A stretch of DNA of 64,000 nt from Nakamurella panacisegetis. GTDB taxonomy: Bacteria; Actinomycetota; Actinomycetes; Mycobacteriales; Nakamurellaceae. The stretch's first letter is position 1. Each line of letters begins with the position of its first letter. The stretch spans positions 558,001 through 622,000 of the forward strand of contig NZ_LT629710.1 in the NCBI RefSeq assembly GCF_900104535.1, given 5' to 3'. A program made the translations under genes and the position numbers. The notes under the pieces were generated by a model, which was not told the origin of the DNA, made no database searches, and saw nothing but the letters and a program-made list of their open reading frames with translations. This document shows, in pieces, positions 1 to 9,624 of the stretch.

Positions 1-1
1 C

Positions 2-1225
2 ATCTCGATGACCTACGCCGCCGTGGCCACCCTCCGCGAGTCGCCCGAGCTGATGGCGGAGTTCGGTCCGGGTCTCACCTCGCTGGTCTACCAACCGGGA
101 CTGACCGATCCATCGGGCAAGGCCGGGCTGCTGGCCGGGATGTCGATGACCGAGAAGCAGGGCGGCTCCGACGTCCGGGCCGGAACCACCAGGGCCGTCC
201 CGGACGCGGCCGGGGGTGACATCTATCGGCTGACCGGCCACAAGTGGTTCACCTCGGCCCCGATGAACGACCTGTTCCTGACCTTGGCCCAGGCCCCGGG
301 CGGCCTGACCTGCTTCCTGCTGCCGCGGGTCCTCCCCGGGGGCGAACGCAACACGATGGCGCTGCAGCGCCTCAAGGACAAGCTCGGCAACCGCTCGAAC
401 GCCTCGGCCGAGGTCGAGTACGACGCGGCTATGGCCCATCGGGTCGGTGACGAGGGGGCCGGCGTCCGGACCATCCTGCGGATGGTGACGATGACCCGGC
501 TCGACTGCGTGCTCGGCTCGGCCGGTGGCCTGCGGGCGGCCCTGTCCCAGGCCACCCACCACGCCGCCCACCGGATCGCGTTCGGGCGTCGACTGGCCGA
601 CCAGCCGGCGATGACGGCTGTGCTGGCCGACCTGGCCGTCGAGTCGTGGGCGTCGACGTCGATCGGATTGCGGCTGGCCGCCGCGGTCGACGCCGGAGAG
701 ACCACACTGCTGCGGATTGCTCTTCCGGTCAGCAAGTTCTGGGTCTGCAAACAGGCCGTGCCGGCCGTGGCCGAGGCCCTGGAATGCTTGGGCGGCAACG
801 GATACGTCGAGGAATCGGTGATGCCGCGGCTGTTCCGCGAGTCGCCGCTGAACGGCATCTGGGAGGGGTCCGGAAACGTGGCCGCGCTGGACGCCGTCCG
901 GGCCGTTACCCGGTCCCCGGACCCGGGCGAGGCCTTGCTGGCCGAGTTGTCGCCGGCCCTCGGCGTCGACCGCCACTTCGACGCCGCAGTGACCCGGCTC
1001 CGGGCCCGGCTCCGGGACCCGGACGAAATCTCGGCCCGTGAGCTGGCCGGTTCGGCCGCCCGCCTGTTCGGGGCGTCACTGCTGCTGCGATCGGCCCCGG
1101 CGCAGGTCAGCGGCCTCTACTGCGCCACCCGGCTGGCCGGATCCGGCGCCCGGGCCTACGGCGAACTACCCCGTGGCTTCGATCTGGCGAGGATCGTCGC
1201 CGCCGTCACGCCCGGCCCCGACTGA
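2..1225 (+). CDS. AidB-type acyl-CoA dehydrogenase, 5' end outside window
   Basis: The open frame runs into the left edge of the window, so the N-terminus is missing; AidB relatives are about 540 residues and roughly 405 are seen here. Visible motifs are MTEKQGGSDV (about residue 47 of the visible part), GHKWFTSAPM (about 77) and a GLTCFLLPR-like strand, which are hallmarks of AidB/isovaleryl-CoA-dehydrogenase-like flavoproteins. The C-terminal half is the four-helix acyl-CoA dehydrogenase domain with GNGYVEESVMPRLFRE. FAD binding is expected from the family. AidB in E. coli belongs to the alkylation response, but whether this copy acts in DNA protection or in acyl-CoA oxidation cannot be told. 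Its 3' end overlaps the convergent membrane-protein gene by 60 bp. Confidence 0.85.
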   Translation: MSMTYAAVATLRESPELMAEFGPGLTSLVYQPGLTDPSGKAGLLAGMSMTEKQGGSDVRAGTTRAVPDAAGGDIYRLTGHKWFTSAPMNDLFLTLAQAPGGLTCFLLPRVLPGGERNTMALQRLKDKLGNRSNASAEVEYDAAMAHRVGDEGAGVRTILRMVTMTRLDCVLGSAGGLRAALSQATHHAAHRIAFGRRLADQPAMTAVLADLAVESWASTSIGLRLAAAVDAGETTLLRIALPVSKFWVCKQAVPAVAEALECLGGNGYVEESVMPRLFRESPLNGIWEGSGNVAALDAVRAVTRSPDPGEALLAELSPALGVDRHFDAAVTRLRARLRDPDEISARELAGSAARLFGASLLLRSAPAQVSGLYCATRLAGSGARAYGELPRGFDLARIVAAVTPGPD

Positions 1226-2059
1226 GATCTTCTCCAGGTCGACCTCGCCGAACCGGGCCAGCAACGCGGCCCCGAGCAGGGCCAGCGTCAGCCCGATCAG
1301 GGCGACGGCCACGAACCCGGACCGGAAGGTATCGCCCAGCCAGGCCACGCCGATCGCCGACGGAACGATGGTCTCGGTGATCACCACGAACGCCATCACC
1401 GTCGTCACCGGAACCCGTTGCAGCGCCAGCCCGAAGATAAGCATGGCGATGCCGCCGCCGGCCGCGATCGCCCACAGCGCCGGCGAATAGATCAGCCGCC
1501 ACCACTGGTCCGGCACCACCAGGCTGCGGGACGCGATGGCGGTGATGCCGAAGCCGAGGCCGGCGGCCGTACCGAGCAGCACTGCCGCCGGCGCCCCGGT
1601 CAGGCGCAGCCCCACCGCTCCGATCAGCCCGACCGGGACCGCCGCGGCCAGCATCACCCAGTACCAGACAGTGGCCAGGACGACGTCCTTCTCCGCGCCG
1701 GCCGACAGCGCCAGCAGCACCAGGCCCAGCCCGAGGCCGGAGATGGCAAGCCATTCCGCCCGCCTCAGCGGTGTGCCCATGAAGGCCACGATGGCGGCCG
1801 TCACGCCGACGTTGCCGGCGACGATCGCCTGGACCACGAACAAGGGCTGGTGCAGCTGCAGGGCCACGACCGAGACGACGAACCCGATCACGTCCAAGCC
1901 GATACCGATGACATACGGCAGTTGACCGAGCAGCCGGATGAACAGGCGGGGGTCGAGATTCGCGGAGGTCGTCGTCCGGCGGGCGCCGACGGCCTGCAGC
2001 ACGGACGCGCTGCCATAGCAGACCGACGCGAGGACCGCGCACAGCAGTCCGAAGATCAC
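1166..2059 (-). CDS. DMT/EamA-type multi-pass membrane protein
   Basis: 297 residues with about nine or ten hydrophobic segments, starting at the extreme N-terminus (MIFGLLCAVLASVCYGSASVL) and giving the two-halves look of drug/metabolite transporters. GTG start with a GAAGGGG Shine-Dalgarno about 7 nt upstream. The acidic, glycine-rich C-terminal tail (from about residue 275) is cytoplasmic by prediction. Substrate unknown. It lies 60 bp downstream of the DUF501 gene on the same strand, in the position where many actinobacteria carry the exopolyphosphatase gene ppx. Its 3' end overlaps the AidB-type gene tail to tail. Confidence 0.75.
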   Translation of the reverse strand: MIFGLLCAVLASVCYGSASVLQAVGARRTTTSANLDPRLFIRLLGQLPYVIGIGLDVIGFVVSVVALQLHQPLFVVQAIVAGNVGVTAAIVAFMGTPLRRAEWLAISGLGLGLVLLALSAGAEKDVVLATVWYWVMLAAAVPVGLIGAVGLRLTGAPAAVLLGTAAGLGFGITAIASRSLVVPDQWWRLIYSPALWAIAAGGGIAMLIFGLALQRVPVTTVMAFVVITETIVPSAIGVAWLGDTFRSGFVAVALIGLTLALLGAALLARFGEVDLEKISVGAGRDGGDDPRQIEATG

Positions 2060-2119
2060 CGTCCGACCCCTTCCGTCACCGATCGACCGCCGTTGTCCCC
2101 ATCGACGAGGAGCACCTGA

Positions 2120-2647
2120 TCACAGGTGCGAGCAGGCCGGCTCCCCGCGGAAATAGTCGCCCAAGCGATCCACCGCTTCGTCACCCAACGGGTTGACGCC
2201 CCGGCCGACGGCCAGCGAGTGCGCGACCAACACGTGCAGGCACTTCACCCGGTCCGGCATTCCGCCGGCGGTGACGGCGATCCCGAGATCGCCCAGCGCA
2301 TTGCGGGTGGCCAGGTAGCTGTCGTGGGCGCGTCGGTACGCGGCGGCGAGGTCGGGGTCCTGGGCGAGACGTTCGGTCATCTCCTTCATGACGCCCTCGG
2401 ACTCCATCCGGCTGACGGCCGCGTTGAGTTCCTTGCAGCACAGGTAGTACATGGTGGGAAACGGCGTGCCGTCCTCGAGCCGCGGCGATGTCAGCACGAC
2501 GGCCGGCACCTGGTGCGCGCAGCGGTAGGCCACGGCCAGGATGCCCCGCGGCGGCCGTCCGAGTTCCCGCTGGAAGGCCTCGCGATCGGCATCGGTCACG
2601 GCCTGCAGATCGTTTGCGGCGCCGAAGACACCGGACTCCGCGTTCAT
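2120..2647 (-). CDS. DUF501 family protein
   Basis: 175 residues matching the actinobacterial DUF501 family: a conserved start region (TDADREAFQRELGRPPRG), the CAHQVPAVV segment, a cysteine-containing TMYYLCC motif and the VKCLHVLVAHSLAVGRGVNPLGDE block near the C-terminus. The function of the family is unknown; the conserved histidines and cysteines suggest metal binding, which is inference. The ATG overlaps the stop of the upstream FtsB-like gene by 4 bp (ATGA), so the two are translationally coupled. Enolase, FtsB-like and DUF501 form the operon seen widely in actinobacteria. A short inverted repeat (2112-2129) spans the stop codon. Confidence 0.88.
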   Translation of the reverse strand: MNAESGVFGAANDLQAVTDADREAFQRELGRPPRGILAVAYRCAHQVPAVVLTSPRLEDGTPFPTMYYLCCKELNAAVSRMESEGVMKEMTERLAQDPDLAAAYRRAHDSYLATRNALGDLGIAVTAGGMPDRVKCLHVLVAHSLAVGRGVNPLGDEAVDRLGDYFRGEPACSHL

Positions 2648-3480
2648 CGCCCGGCTCCGGTTCGAGCGGCGGCCGAACTGCGCGGCGTGGTCGACTTGCC
2701 GGGCGCGGCGGCCGGCGCCGAGGGCGCGGTGGTCGGCGCGGTCGAACCGGACGTGGGGGCCGGGCCGGGCGCCTTCGTCACCGTCGGGTCGGACAGGGTG
2801 TCCCAGAGGTGCGAGTACCAGGGCGCCGCGGTGCCGGGGGTGACCGGGGACGCCGCCTTCGGTTTCGGCAGCGCCGGCGCGTTCACCACGAACACGGTGT
2901 CACCGGGCTTGACGTACTGCAGGCGCCGCTTGGCCTCGGCCGCGATGTAGGCCGGGTCGGTCAGGGCCGCCCGCTCCTCCTCGAGCGCCGCGAGCTGCAC
3001 CCGGAGCTTCTGCTCGGTACTCACTTCCGCACCGAGGTCCGCGCGCTGGGTCAGGTAGTTGCGCAGCGGTACGGCCAGAGCCAGGGCCACGGCGCAGAAC
3101 ACCAGGCCGAGCACCGCGACCTGCTTGACCAGTTGTGAGGCACTGCGTTTGGTCTCGGCCGGTCGGCTCAGGCCGCGGACGGTGACGCCGGTGCGCCGGC
3201 GTCCGCGACGTCCGGGGGTGGCCGGCGGGGCCGTGCCGGGGCGCTTCCCGGCCGGCCGCGGCGTCGGCCCGGTCCGCGGTGGTCGCGGGGCGGACCAGCC
3301 GACCCCGGAGGCGTCGTTCCCCGCGGCCGGCGTCTGGCCGATTCCCTGCGCGTCCGGCCCGGCGGACGAGGCCGGACGCCCGGTCCGCCCTCGTGAGCTC
3401 CCACGACCGGTGCGCGCGACCGCACCGGACCGCGAGGGTCCGGTGCTGCGCGCGCGCCGGCGTGGTGTGCTGTCGGTCAA
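2644..3480 (-). CDS. FtsB/DivIC-like septum formation initiator
   Basis: 278-residue bitopic membrane protein. Residues 1-110 are a long basic, Arg/Pro/Gly-rich cytoplasmic tail. A single membrane segment follows at about 120-140 (VAVLGLVFCAVALALAVPLRNYL), then a short coiled coil (about 145-175) and the YVKPGDTVFVV motif typical of DivIC/FtsB. The C-terminus is a Pro/Ala/Thr-rich low-complexity tail. FtsB-like proteins act in the FtsQLB divisome complex. The start is TTG with AAGG 7 nt upstream, only 2 nt after the enolase stop; the 3' end overlaps DUF501 by 4 bp. The N-terminal tail is far longer than in E. coli FtsB but usual for actinobacteria. Confidence 0.85.
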   Translation of the reverse strand: MTDSTPRRRARSTGPSRSGAVARTGRGSSRGRTGRPASSAGPDAQGIGQTPAAGNDASGVGWSAPRPPRTGPTPRPAGKRPGTAPPATPGRRGRRRTGVTVRGLSRPAETKRSASQLVKQVAVLGLVFCAVALALAVPLRNYLTQRADLGAEVSTEQKLRVQLAALEEERAALTDPAYIAAEAKRRLQYVKPGDTVFVVNAPALPKPKAASPVTPGTAAPWYSHLWDTLSDPTVTKAPGPAPTSGSTAPTTAPSAPAAAPGKSTTPRSSAAARTGAGR

Positions 3481-3482
3481 GG

Positions 3483-5092
<1,610 letters not shown>

Positions 5093-5611
5093 ATGCCCGG
5101 AACCGCCAAGAAGACCATCCCGTACTTCAGCCGTCGCCGGCTCGACCCCACCGTCCCCCACCACCCGACGGTGGTCGCGGCCTTCGAACACCGCGCCGGA
5201 AACGTGCAGCTGAAGGTGGCCGATGCCATCACCTCGTTCGCGGGATCGATGAACTTCGTCTACCTGCACATCGTGGTGTTCGGCGTCTGGATGCTCCTGG
5301 TCGAGAAGTCGCCGTGGCCGACGCTGACCCTGGTCGTGTCGCTCGAGGCGATCTTCCTGTCCACCTTCGTGATGATCGGCCAGAACCGGGCCGCGGCCTT
5401 CCAGCAGCACAAGGCGGATCACGACTTCGTCGAGCAGGAACTCGAACTCAAGACCAACACCGACCTGACCCGCGAGATCCACGTGCTGACCACGGAGCTG
5501 CACCGGCGGTTGCTGGACGACCCGACGGGCGCCGCAACCGGCACCCCGCAGGCCGCAACCGGCACCCCGCAGGCCGCAACCGGCACCCCGGGGACCGCCC
5601 CGACCGGCTGA
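5093..5611 (+). CDS. DUF1003 family membrane protein
   Basis: 172 residues from the ATG at 5093, chosen because GGAG lies 6 nt upstream; an in-frame start at 5039 has no such site. The protein has the DUF1003 pattern: a soluble N-terminus, two membrane segments (about residues 55-100, FVYLHIVVFGVWML and LVVSLEAIFLSTFVMIGQNRA) and a charged coiled-coil-like segment ending in the HVLTTELHRRL motif. Function unknown; members are often called cyclic-nucleotide-binding-like or magnesium-transporter-related without proof. The C-terminal tail is encoded by three 21-bp direct repeats and repeats AATGTPQ. The gene converges on the F420-dependent dehydrogenase gene with 1 bp between stops. Confidence 0.82.
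   Translation: MPGTAKKTIPYFSRRRLDPTVPHHPTVVAAFEHRAGNVQLKVADAITSFAGSMNFVYLHIVVFGVWMLLVEKSPWPTLTLVVSLEAIFLSTFVMIGQNRAAAFQQHKADHDFVEQELELKTNTDLTREIHVLTTELHRRLLDDPTGAATGTPQAATGTPQAATGTPGTAPTG
5531..5593 (+). repeat. three tandem 21-bp repeats in the DUF1003 C-terminal tail
   Basis: Units at 5531-5551, 5552-5572 and 5573-5593. The first two are identical and the third differs in its last bases. They encode the heptapeptide AATGTPQ, in frame, so copy number can change without a frameshift. Confidence 0.9.
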
Positions 5612-5612
5612 A

Positions 5613-6617
5613 TCAGACGCCGAGGGCGCGGAGCCGGGGTAGCACCTCGGCTCCGTAGAGCTCCAGGAATCGGGCCTGGTCCGGGCCGGGGGCATGGAAG
5701 ACCAGATGCCGGAAGCCGAGATCGACGTAGTGCTTGATCTTCTCGACGTGTTCTTCCGGGTCGCTGGACACGATCCAGCGGGAGGCGGCCTGTTCCACCG
5801 GGAGCGCATCGGCCAGCCGCTGCATCTCGATGGGGTCCTCGACCCCGGACTTCTGCTCCGGGGTCAGCGCCAGCGCACCCCAGTACTTGGTGTCGTGCAT
5901 GGCCTTCTCGCGGTCGTGGTCGAAGGAGACCTTCATCTCGATGAGCAGGTCGAGATCGTCCAGGGTGCGGCCGACCTTGCCCGCTCCTTCGGCCAGGGCC
6001 GGGAGCAGGGTGTCCCGGTACAGGGTGTCGGCCTTGCCGGAGGTGGTGATGAAGCCGTCGGCGATCCGTCCGGCCAGGCGGGTCGCAGCCGGGCCGGAGG
6101 CCCCGATGTAGATCGGCACCGGCTGTTCCGGCTTGTCGTAGATGGTCGCCTTGTCGGTCGAGTAGTAGGTGCCGTCGAAGGTGACCCGGTCCTCCCGCCA
6201 CAGCTGCTGGATCAGCAGCACCGCTTCTTTCAGGCGGGCGAACCGCTCCTTGCCGTCGGGCCAGGTCAGGCCGAGCGGGACCTCGTTGAGGGATTCGCCC
6301 GAGCCCACGCCGAGGATGATCCGACCCGGGAACAGCAGCCCCAGGGTGGCGAAGGCCTGGGCGATGACGGCCGGGTGGTACCGGAACGTCGGGGTCAGGA
6401 CCGAGGTGCCGAGGGTGATCTTCTCGGTACGGGCGCCGAGCGCCCCCAGCCAGGGCAGCGCGGCCGGAGCGTGTCCCCCGTCGTGTCGCCAGGGTTGCAG
6501 GTGGTCGGAGACGAAGACCGAATCGAATCCGGCCTGCTCGGCCAGCACGCCGAAATCGGCCAGCTCCTTCGGTCCGAACTGCTCCGCTGAAGCCTTGTAC
6601 CCCAGGCGCAATGCCAT
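5613..6617 (-). CDS. fgd: F420-dependent glucose-6-phosphate dehydrogenase
   Basis: 334 residues of the luciferase-like F420 oxidoreductase fold, co-linear with mycobacterial FGD1 (336 residues). It oxidises glucose-6-phosphate to 6-phosphogluconolactone while reducing cofactor F420. Visible matches are LGYKASAEQF at the start, VSDHLQPWRH (His39 and Trp43 correspond to FGD1 His40 and Trp44), GTSVLTPTFRY, GVGSGE (Glu108 corresponds to the FGD1 acid Glu109) and HLVFHAPGPDQ at the end. The ATG at 6617 is preferred over the adjoining GTG (6620) because AGAGGG then lies 6 nt upstream. A 14-bp inverted repeat (6634-6684) covers the leader just upstream. The gene implies an F420-producing host. Confidence 0.93.
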   Translation of the reverse strand: MALRLGYKASAEQFGPKELADFGVLAEQAGFDSVFVSDHLQPWRHDGGHAPAALPWLGALGARTEKITLGTSVLTPTFRYHPAVIAQAFATLGLLFPGRIILGVGSGESLNEVPLGLTWPDGKERFARLKEAVLLIQQLWREDRVTFDGTYYSTDKATIYDKPEQPVPIYIGASGPAATRLAGRIADGFITTSGKADTLYRDTLLPALAEGAGKVGRTLDDLDLLIEMKVSFDHDREKAMHDTKYWGALALTPEQKSGVEDPIEMQRLADALPVEQAASRWIVSSDPEEHVEKIKHYVDLGFRHLVFHAPGPDQARFLELYGAEVLPRLRALGV

Positions 6618-6633
6618 CACCGACCCTCTTTCT

Positions 6634-6684
6634 GCCCCGATGACGGGACGTTCGCTGCTCCCGCCCGCGCCCCGTCATCGGGGC
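6634..6684. repeat. perfect 14-bp inverted repeat between metX and fgd
   Basis: Arms GCCCCGATGACGGG (6634-6647) and CCCGTCATCGGGGC (6671-6684) are exact reverse complements around a 23-nt loop. It ends 16 nt upstream of the fgd start and lies 80 bp after the metX stop, so it may terminate the metYX transcript, structure the fgd leader or be an operator. No T-run follows on the minus strand. Confidence 0.6.
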
Positions 6685-6764
6685 CGGCGTTCTCCACATT
6701 CTTACCCCGGCCCCGACCCGGCCCTCACGGCACCCGACCCGTTCGGACCGTGTCCGGGGGTCGG

Positions 6765-7877
6765 TCAGGCCAGCGCCCCCCGGACGACGGCCGCCACCTG
6801 GGCCGCTTCGATCAGGAACCCGTCGTGCCCGTGATCCGAGTGCATGGTGACCAGGGGGGCCGCGCCGCGGGCGGTGGCCAGGCGCGCCCCCTCGGCGGGC
6901 GTGTACAGCCGGTCCGAATCGACCACGGCAGCCGTCAGCCGCGGCGAGAACCGTTGCAGCACGGCCTCGACCCCGCCGCGGCCGCGGCCGATATCATGGG
7001 CGTTCATCGCCTCGGTCAGCACCATGTAAGAGTTGGCGTCGAACCGCCGACCGAGCTTGGTGCCGTGATGGTCCAGGTACGACTCGACGGCGAACTGCGG
7101 TCCGTCGTCCTGACGGGCACGGCCGAACCGGGTGTTCAGTTCATACCCGGACCGGTAGGTCGTGTGGGCGATCTGACGTGCCACCGACAGCCCCCGCAAC
7201 GGCGGTCGACCGGCGTAGTAATCGCCGCCGGCGAAGTCCGGATCCATCCGGATGGCGGCCAGTTGCGATGCCGCCCAAGCGATCTGGTCTCCGGACGCGG
7301 CCGCCGTCGTGGCCACCGCGATCACCCGCCGGACCTGGGCGGGGTAGGTGACCCCCCACTCCAGGGCCCGCATGCCGCCCATCGAGCCGCCGAGCACGGC
7401 CGCGAAGGAGCTGATGCCCAGGTGCTCGGCCAGGGCGGCCTCGGCCTTGACCTGGTCGCGGACGGTGATCGCGGGGAACCGCGATCCGTACGGCTGGCCG
7501 TCGGGAGCGGGCGAGGACGGCCCGGTGGTTCCCCGGCACCCGCCGAGCACGTTGGCCGCGACCACGAAATACCGTTCGTCCAAGGGGGACCCGAGACCGA
7601 TCAGCCCCTCCCACCAGCCGGGGGTCGGGTGATCGGGGCCGGGTGGCCCGACGACGTGCGAGTCGCCGGTCAGCGCGTGCTCGACGAGCACGGCGTTGTC
7701 GCCGCGCTCGTTGAGCTGCCCCCAGGATTCGTAACAGATCCGCACCCCGCTCAGGGTGACCCCGGACTCCAGCGACAGGTCACCGATGTCGAGGTACCGA
7801 CGGGCCCCGGGCAGGCCGGTACCGCCGCCGGAGCCCACAGGCTCGGCGGTGGTACCGGGTCGAGAGGTCAGGGTCAT
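6765..7877 (-). CDS. metX: homoserine O-acetyltransferase
   Basis: 370-residue alpha/beta hydrolase of the MetX family: acetyl-CoA + L-homoserine to O-acetyl-L-homoserine, the committed step towards methionine. The nucleophile is Ser165 in GGSMGG. The family Asp is in AAVVDSDRLYTP (about 316) and the catalytic His is in HGHDGFL near the C-terminus. NVLGGCRGTTGP and the GDSHV oxyanion region are also typical. It starts 25 bp after the metY stop and must be cotranscribed with it under the SAM-IV riboswitch. No good Shine-Dalgarno is seen at its start, so coupling to metY translation is possible. Confidence 0.95.
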   Translation of the reverse strand: MTLTSRPGTTAEPVGSGGGTGLPGARRYLDIGDLSLESGVTLSGVRICYESWGQLNERGDNAVLVEHALTGDSHVVGPPGPDHPTPGWWEGLIGLGSPLDERYFVVAANVLGGCRGTTGPSSPAPDGQPYGSRFPAITVRDQVKAEAALAEHLGISSFAAVLGGSMGGMRALEWGVTYPAQVRRVIAVATTAAASGDQIAWAASQLAAIRMDPDFAGGDYYAGRPPLRGLSVARQIAHTTYRSGYELNTRFGRARQDDGPQFAVESYLDHHGTKLGRRFDANSYMVLTEAMNAHDIGRGRGGVEAVLQRFSPRLTAAVVDSDRLYTPAEGARLATARGAAPLVTMHSDHGHDGFLIEAAQVAAVVRGALA

Positions 7878-7902
7878 GGTGCGGCCGAGGGAGCAGCCCG
7901 GA

Positions 7903-9216
7903 TCAGGACTTCGCCGCGCGGAACCCGGCGTCCAGGTCGGCCAGGATGTCGTCGACGTTCTCGGTACCGACGGCCAGCCGGATCAGTCCGGGCGTGACGC
8001 CGGTGGTCAGCTGCTCCTCGGGCGAGAGCTGGCTGTGGGTGGTCGAGGCCGGATGGATCACCAGCGACCGGACGTCGCCGATGTTGGCCAGGTTGGTGAA
8101 CAGCTCCAGGGCGTCGGTGAACTTCTGTCCGGCGGCGACGCCACCCTTGATCTCGAACGAGACGATCGGGCCACCGCCCAGGGGCGAGTACTTCTGCTGC
8201 TGGGCGTGCCACGGACTGGACTCCAGGGCCGGGTAGGACACCGACTGGACCTCGTCGCGTCCTTGCAGGAACTTGGCCACCGCGGTCGCGTTCGCGACGT
8301 GCCGCTCGATCCGCAGGCTCAGCGTCTCGATGCCCTGGGCCAGCAGGAAGGCGTTGAACGGCGAGATGGCCGGGCCCATGTCGCGCAGCGACTGGAGGCG
8401 CACCTTGAAGATGAACGAGACGTTCGCCTTGAACAGGCCTTCCGGACCGAGATCGCGGCCCCAGACCAGGTTGTTGTAACTCGGGTCCGGGTTGTTGAAG
8501 TTGGGGAACTTCTCCGGGTCGGCCGTCCAGTCGAAATTGCCGGAGTCGACGATGGCGCCGCCGATGGCCGTCCCGTGACCGCCCAGGTACTTGGTCGCCG
8601 AATGCACCACGATGTCGGCGCCGTGCTCGAACGGTCGGATGAGATACGGGGTCGGCACGGTGTTGTCCACGATCAACGGCACGCCGTTGGCGTGGGCCAC
8701 CGCCGAGACCACCTCGAAGTCCAGGACGTCGAGTTGCGGGTTGGAGATCGACTCGGCGTAGAACAGCTTCGTGTTCGGCTTCACCGCGGCCTGCCAGGAC
8801 TCGGCGCTGTCCGGGTTCTCCACGAAGTCGACCGTGATGCCGTACTTCGGCAGGGTGTAGTGCAGCAGGTTGTAGGTGCCGCCGTAGAGCCGCGGGGAGG
8901 ACACGATGTGGTCGCCGGCCTCGGCGATCGACAGAATGGCCAGGGTCTCGGCAGCCTGGCCGGAGGCGACCAGCAGTGCGCCGACGCCACCCTCCAGCGA
9001 TGCGATCCGGTCCTCCACGACGGCCGTGGTGGGGTTCATGATGCGGGTGTAGATGTTGCCGAGCTCTTCCAGCGCGAAGAGTTTGCGACCGTGCTCGGAC
9101 GAGTCGAACGCGAACGACGTCGTCTGGTAGATCGGCAAGGCTCTGGCCTTGGTGGTCGGGTCAGGCGTCTGGCCGGCGTGGATCTGGCGGGTTTCGAAGG
9201 ACCATTGGGGGCTCAT
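7903..9216 (-). CDS. metY: O-acetylhomoserine sulfhydrylase (PLP enzyme)
   Basis: 437 residues, Cys/Met-metabolism PLP family. It converts O-acetylhomoserine plus sulfide to homocysteine. The PLP lysine is Lys209 in HSATKYLGGHG. YTRIMNPTTAVVEDR, LLVASGQAAET and VVHSATKY are diagnostic of MetY rather than cystathionine synthase, as are the length and the inserted NNPDPSYNNLVW loop. I chose the ATG at 9216 (GGAG 7 nt upstream) rather than an in-frame GTG at 9249. First gene of metYX; its 5' leader carries a SAM-IV aptamer and two hairpins, so expression should fall when S-adenosylmethionine is plentiful. Confidence 0.95.
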   Translation of the reverse strand: MSPQWSFETRQIHAGQTPDPTTKARALPIYQTTSFAFDSSEHGRKLFALEELGNIYTRIMNPTTAVVEDRIASLEGGVGALLVASGQAAETLAILSIAEAGDHIVSSPRLYGGTYNLLHYTLPKYGITVDFVENPDSAESWQAAVKPNTKLFYAESISNPQLDVLDFEVVSAVAHANGVPLIVDNTVPTPYLIRPFEHGADIVVHSATKYLGGHGTAIGGAIVDSGNFDWTADPEKFPNFNNPDPSYNNLVWGRDLGPEGLFKANVSFIFKVRLQSLRDMGPAISPFNAFLLAQGIETLSLRIERHVANATAVAKFLQGRDEVQSVSYPALESSPWHAQQQKYSPLGGGPIVSFEIKGGVAAGQKFTDALELFTNLANIGDVRSLVIHPASTTHSQLSPEEQLTTGVTPGLIRLAVGTENVDDILADLDAGFRAAKS

Positions 9217-9238
9217 CGGTGGGCTCCAGGCTGGGTGG

Positions 9239-9265
9239 GTCTGCGACACGGTTCCGGTCGCAGAC
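9239..9265 (-). promoter_or_regulatory. leader hairpin just upstream of the metY ribosome binding site
   Basis: Perfect 9-bp stem GTCTGCGAC / GTCGCAGAC with a 9-nt loop, ending about 12 nt before the GGAG of metY. It is well placed to be part of the riboswitch expression platform, but an alternative pairing with the aptamer was not demonstrated. Confidence 0.6.
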
Positions 9266-9272
9266 GGGTGGC

Positions 9273-9302
9273 GGTGAGCCGCCGATGAGGCAGCGACTCA
9301 CC
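9273..9302 (-). promoter_or_regulatory. 12-bp leader hairpin downstream of the SAM-IV aptamer
   Basis: On the transcript strand GGUGAGUCGCUG pairs over all 12 positions (two G-U) with CGGCGGCUCACC across a 6-nt loop. It sits 33 nt after the aptamer and has no U-run, so intrinsic termination is doubtful; a role in translational control or factor-dependent termination is inference. Confidence 0.6.
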
Positions 9303-9334
9303 CGATTCGACAACGATTTGGGCTCGCCGCTGGC

Positions 9335-9453
9335 GGGCCCGCGCTTGCTATTCGTCAGGTGCAACGAACAGCCAGGTCATCACCCGGGGCACCCCACCGC
9401 GAGTGGAGGGTTGCCGCCCAGCAAGCCGGGGCTGTGTGCTGGAACTCAAGACC
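9335..9453 (-). ncRNA. SAM-IV riboswitch (S-adenosylmethionine aptamer) upstream of metYX
   Basis: Read on the minus strand, the 119 nt match the actinobacterial SAM-IV aptamer almost base for base as I remember the M. tuberculosis example. It begins GGUCUUGAG, then has CAGCCCCGGCUUGCUGG, CGGCAACCCUCC, GGUGGGGUGCCCCGGGUGA closing with UGACC, and ends AGCAAGCGCGGG. GGUC at the 5' end pairs with GACC to form P1. The class binds S-adenosylmethionine and represses methionine and sulfur genes, and here it precedes metY and metX. The sequence matches and the gene context agree; ligand binding itself is family knowledge. Confidence 0.93.
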
Positions 9454-9460
9454 TGCCCCG

Positions 9461-9466
9461 AGCATA
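9461..9466 (-). promoter_or_regulatory. candidate -10 element for the metYX leader
   Basis: TATGCT on the minus strand, 7 nt before the first base of the aptamer, which is the spacing expected if transcription starts at the aptamer 5' end. No convincing -35 hexamer 17 nt upstream. Confidence 0.4.
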
Positions 9467-9624
9467 CCGGGCACCGTTTCCCGCCCGCAGGGAATACGGG
9501 TTAATGCGCCGGGGACCGAACTCACGCCGGCGGGGCAGATCCGGTCGGTGCTCGTGTTCGCGGCTCTGGCCATGGCGCCGGAGGGCGTCGCCCCGCGGTC
9601 GGCCGCACCGGTCCGGGGGTTGGG

